A stretch of DNA of 5,562 nt from Lentisphaeria bacterium UBA7640 (GTDB taxonomy: Bacteria; Verrucomicrobiota; Lentisphaeria; Victivallales; Victivallaceae), in NCBI GenBank assembly GCA_002483765.1, contig DLIO01000063.1, positions 9,244 through 14,805 of the forward strand. Direction: 5' to 3'. Shown here piece by piece: positions 5,098 through 5,562 of the stretch. The translations under genes and the position numbers were made by a program. Position 1 is the first letter of the stretch, and each line of letters begins with the position of its first letter. The notes under the pieces were generated by a model, which was given only the letters and a program-made list of their open reading frames with translations, was not told the origin of the DNA and made no database searches.

Positions 5098-5562
5098 TTA
5101 TAGCTTCTCCTCGCCCCAGCCGAAAATCACTGCCAGCAAAATTGATAAATAATAAAGTACAGTCAATGGTAATGCCACTGCTAACTGCGAAACAATATCT
5201 GGAGGCGTAATTACTGCCGCTACTATGAATAATAAAACTACGACATGACGCCCATATTTCAACAGTCCGCGCCGAGTCAAAAAATTCATCGACATCAATG
5301 TGGTTAAAATTACCGGTAGTTGAAACACTAACACAACAATCAACATAAACTGCAATACGTAAAAAATATTTTGCTCAAAACTTAACAATAATCCGACTCG
5401 GCGCGGAATAAATTCAGCCGCAGTCATAAATTTAATACACAGCGGCACAATTCAGTAGTAAGCGTAAAGCGCGCCACTCACGGCAAGGATTCCGCCTGAC
5501 GCCAGCGCACCGGCGATAAAATAACGTTCGCGCGTCTTCAAACGGATTTTCCTGAAAGAAGT
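5098..5562 (-). pseudogene. tatC: tatC, 5' end outside window, interrupted by an in-frame TGA
   Basis: C-terminal part of TatC, the polytopic receptor of the Tat translocase; the 5' end lies beyond the window. Reading from the right edge, 36 codons match TatC. F3 and E12 of the fragment align without gaps to signal-peptide-binding residues F94 and E103 of E. coli TatC, and GALYAYY matches GMAFAYF. Then comes TGA (5454-5452). The same frame continues for 117 codons of good TatC (IVPLCIKF, LSFEQNIFYVLQF, FQLPV, VITPPDIVSQLAVALPL, two more membrane helices) to TAA. E. coli E170 is replaced by Gln in FQLP. A stop here would remove everything from the end of the third helix. Since both sides are conserved and no frameshift is seen, a single base change (TGG Trp or TTA Leu to TGA) or a sequence error is the simplest cause. 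A restart at GTG 5448 has no ribosome site. The tatC identity is sure; whether it is truly dead is open. Confidence 0.85.
5107..5112 (-). promoter_or_regulatory. Shine-Dalgarno site of the tatB-like gene
   Basis: GAGGAG within the last tatC codons (Glu-Glu near the C-terminus), 10 bases before the ATG at 5096. It would let the tatB-like gene be translated even if ribosomes stop early in tatC at the internal TGA. Confidence 0.6.

Noticed and set aside
5417..5454. The tatC TGA as a selenocysteine codon, with a GCCGC/GCGGC inverted repeat just downstream
   Set aside because: The aligned position is hydrophobic in TatC, not Cys, and the stem is only 5 bp with a 20-base loop. TatC is not a known selenoprotein.
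877..5562. Genome-wide recoding of TGA as Trp or Gly
   Set aside because: nagA ends in TGA exactly at the overlap with the next ATG, the other genes contain no in-frame TGA over about 4.7 kb, and Trp is written TGG throughout.

Overview
All genes in this window lie on the minus strand, so they read from right to left. The order of transcription is tatC (cut by the right edge) > tatB-like > tatA > a Tat-exported DUF362 protein > a large membrane iron-sulfur protein > nagA > an RlmI-like methyltransferase. Coding density is very high. The only intergenic gap of note is about 90 bases, upstream of nagA, and no stretch over 300 bases lacks a gene. I see no RNA gene, insertion sequence or CRISPR array.

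The right-hand block (about 2205-5562) looks like one operon. It encodes a compact twin-arginine translocation (Tat) system followed directly by two proteins that carry Tat-type RR signals. The first is a soluble DUF362 protein with a textbook N-terminal Tat signal. The second is a natural fusion of NapH (polytopic membrane ferredoxin) and NapG (extracytoplasmic multi-cluster ferredoxin), with the NapG Tat signal retained in the middle of the chain. Predicted topology puts cysteine motifs and two [4Fe-4S] clusters in the cytoplasm and up to four clusters outside, joined by a Tat-dependent transmembrane segment. This would form a transmembrane electron conduit with DUF362 as a likely partner. 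The physiological reaction is unknown to me. tatC has an in-frame TGA in the middle of otherwise well-conserved TatC sequence, so as written it is broken. A sequence error, a recent nonsense mutation and readthrough all need to be told apart.

The left-hand block (29-2112) is a second transcription unit with its own sigma70-like promoter in the gap. It holds nagA (N-acetylglucosamine-6-phosphate deacetylase, amino-sugar catabolism), overlapped by 4 bases (ATGA) with a SAM-dependent methyltransferase of the COG1092/RlmI type that lacks a PUA domain. A partial octamer tandem repeat sits at the extreme left edge.

Organism: a diderm-type bacterium with anaerobic-style iron-sulfur respiration genes and an amino-sugar pathway. 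Base composition is near balanced and slightly AT-leaning. Clear Shine-Dalgarno sequences (AAGGAGG, GAGGAGG, GGAG) and a TTGnnn/TATATT promoter argue against Bacteroidota. The set would suit the PVC group (for example Lentisphaerota or Verrucomicrobiota) or a similar anaerobe, but that placement is inference only. TGA is the stop codon of nagA and Trp is written TGG throughout, so the standard bacterial code applies.
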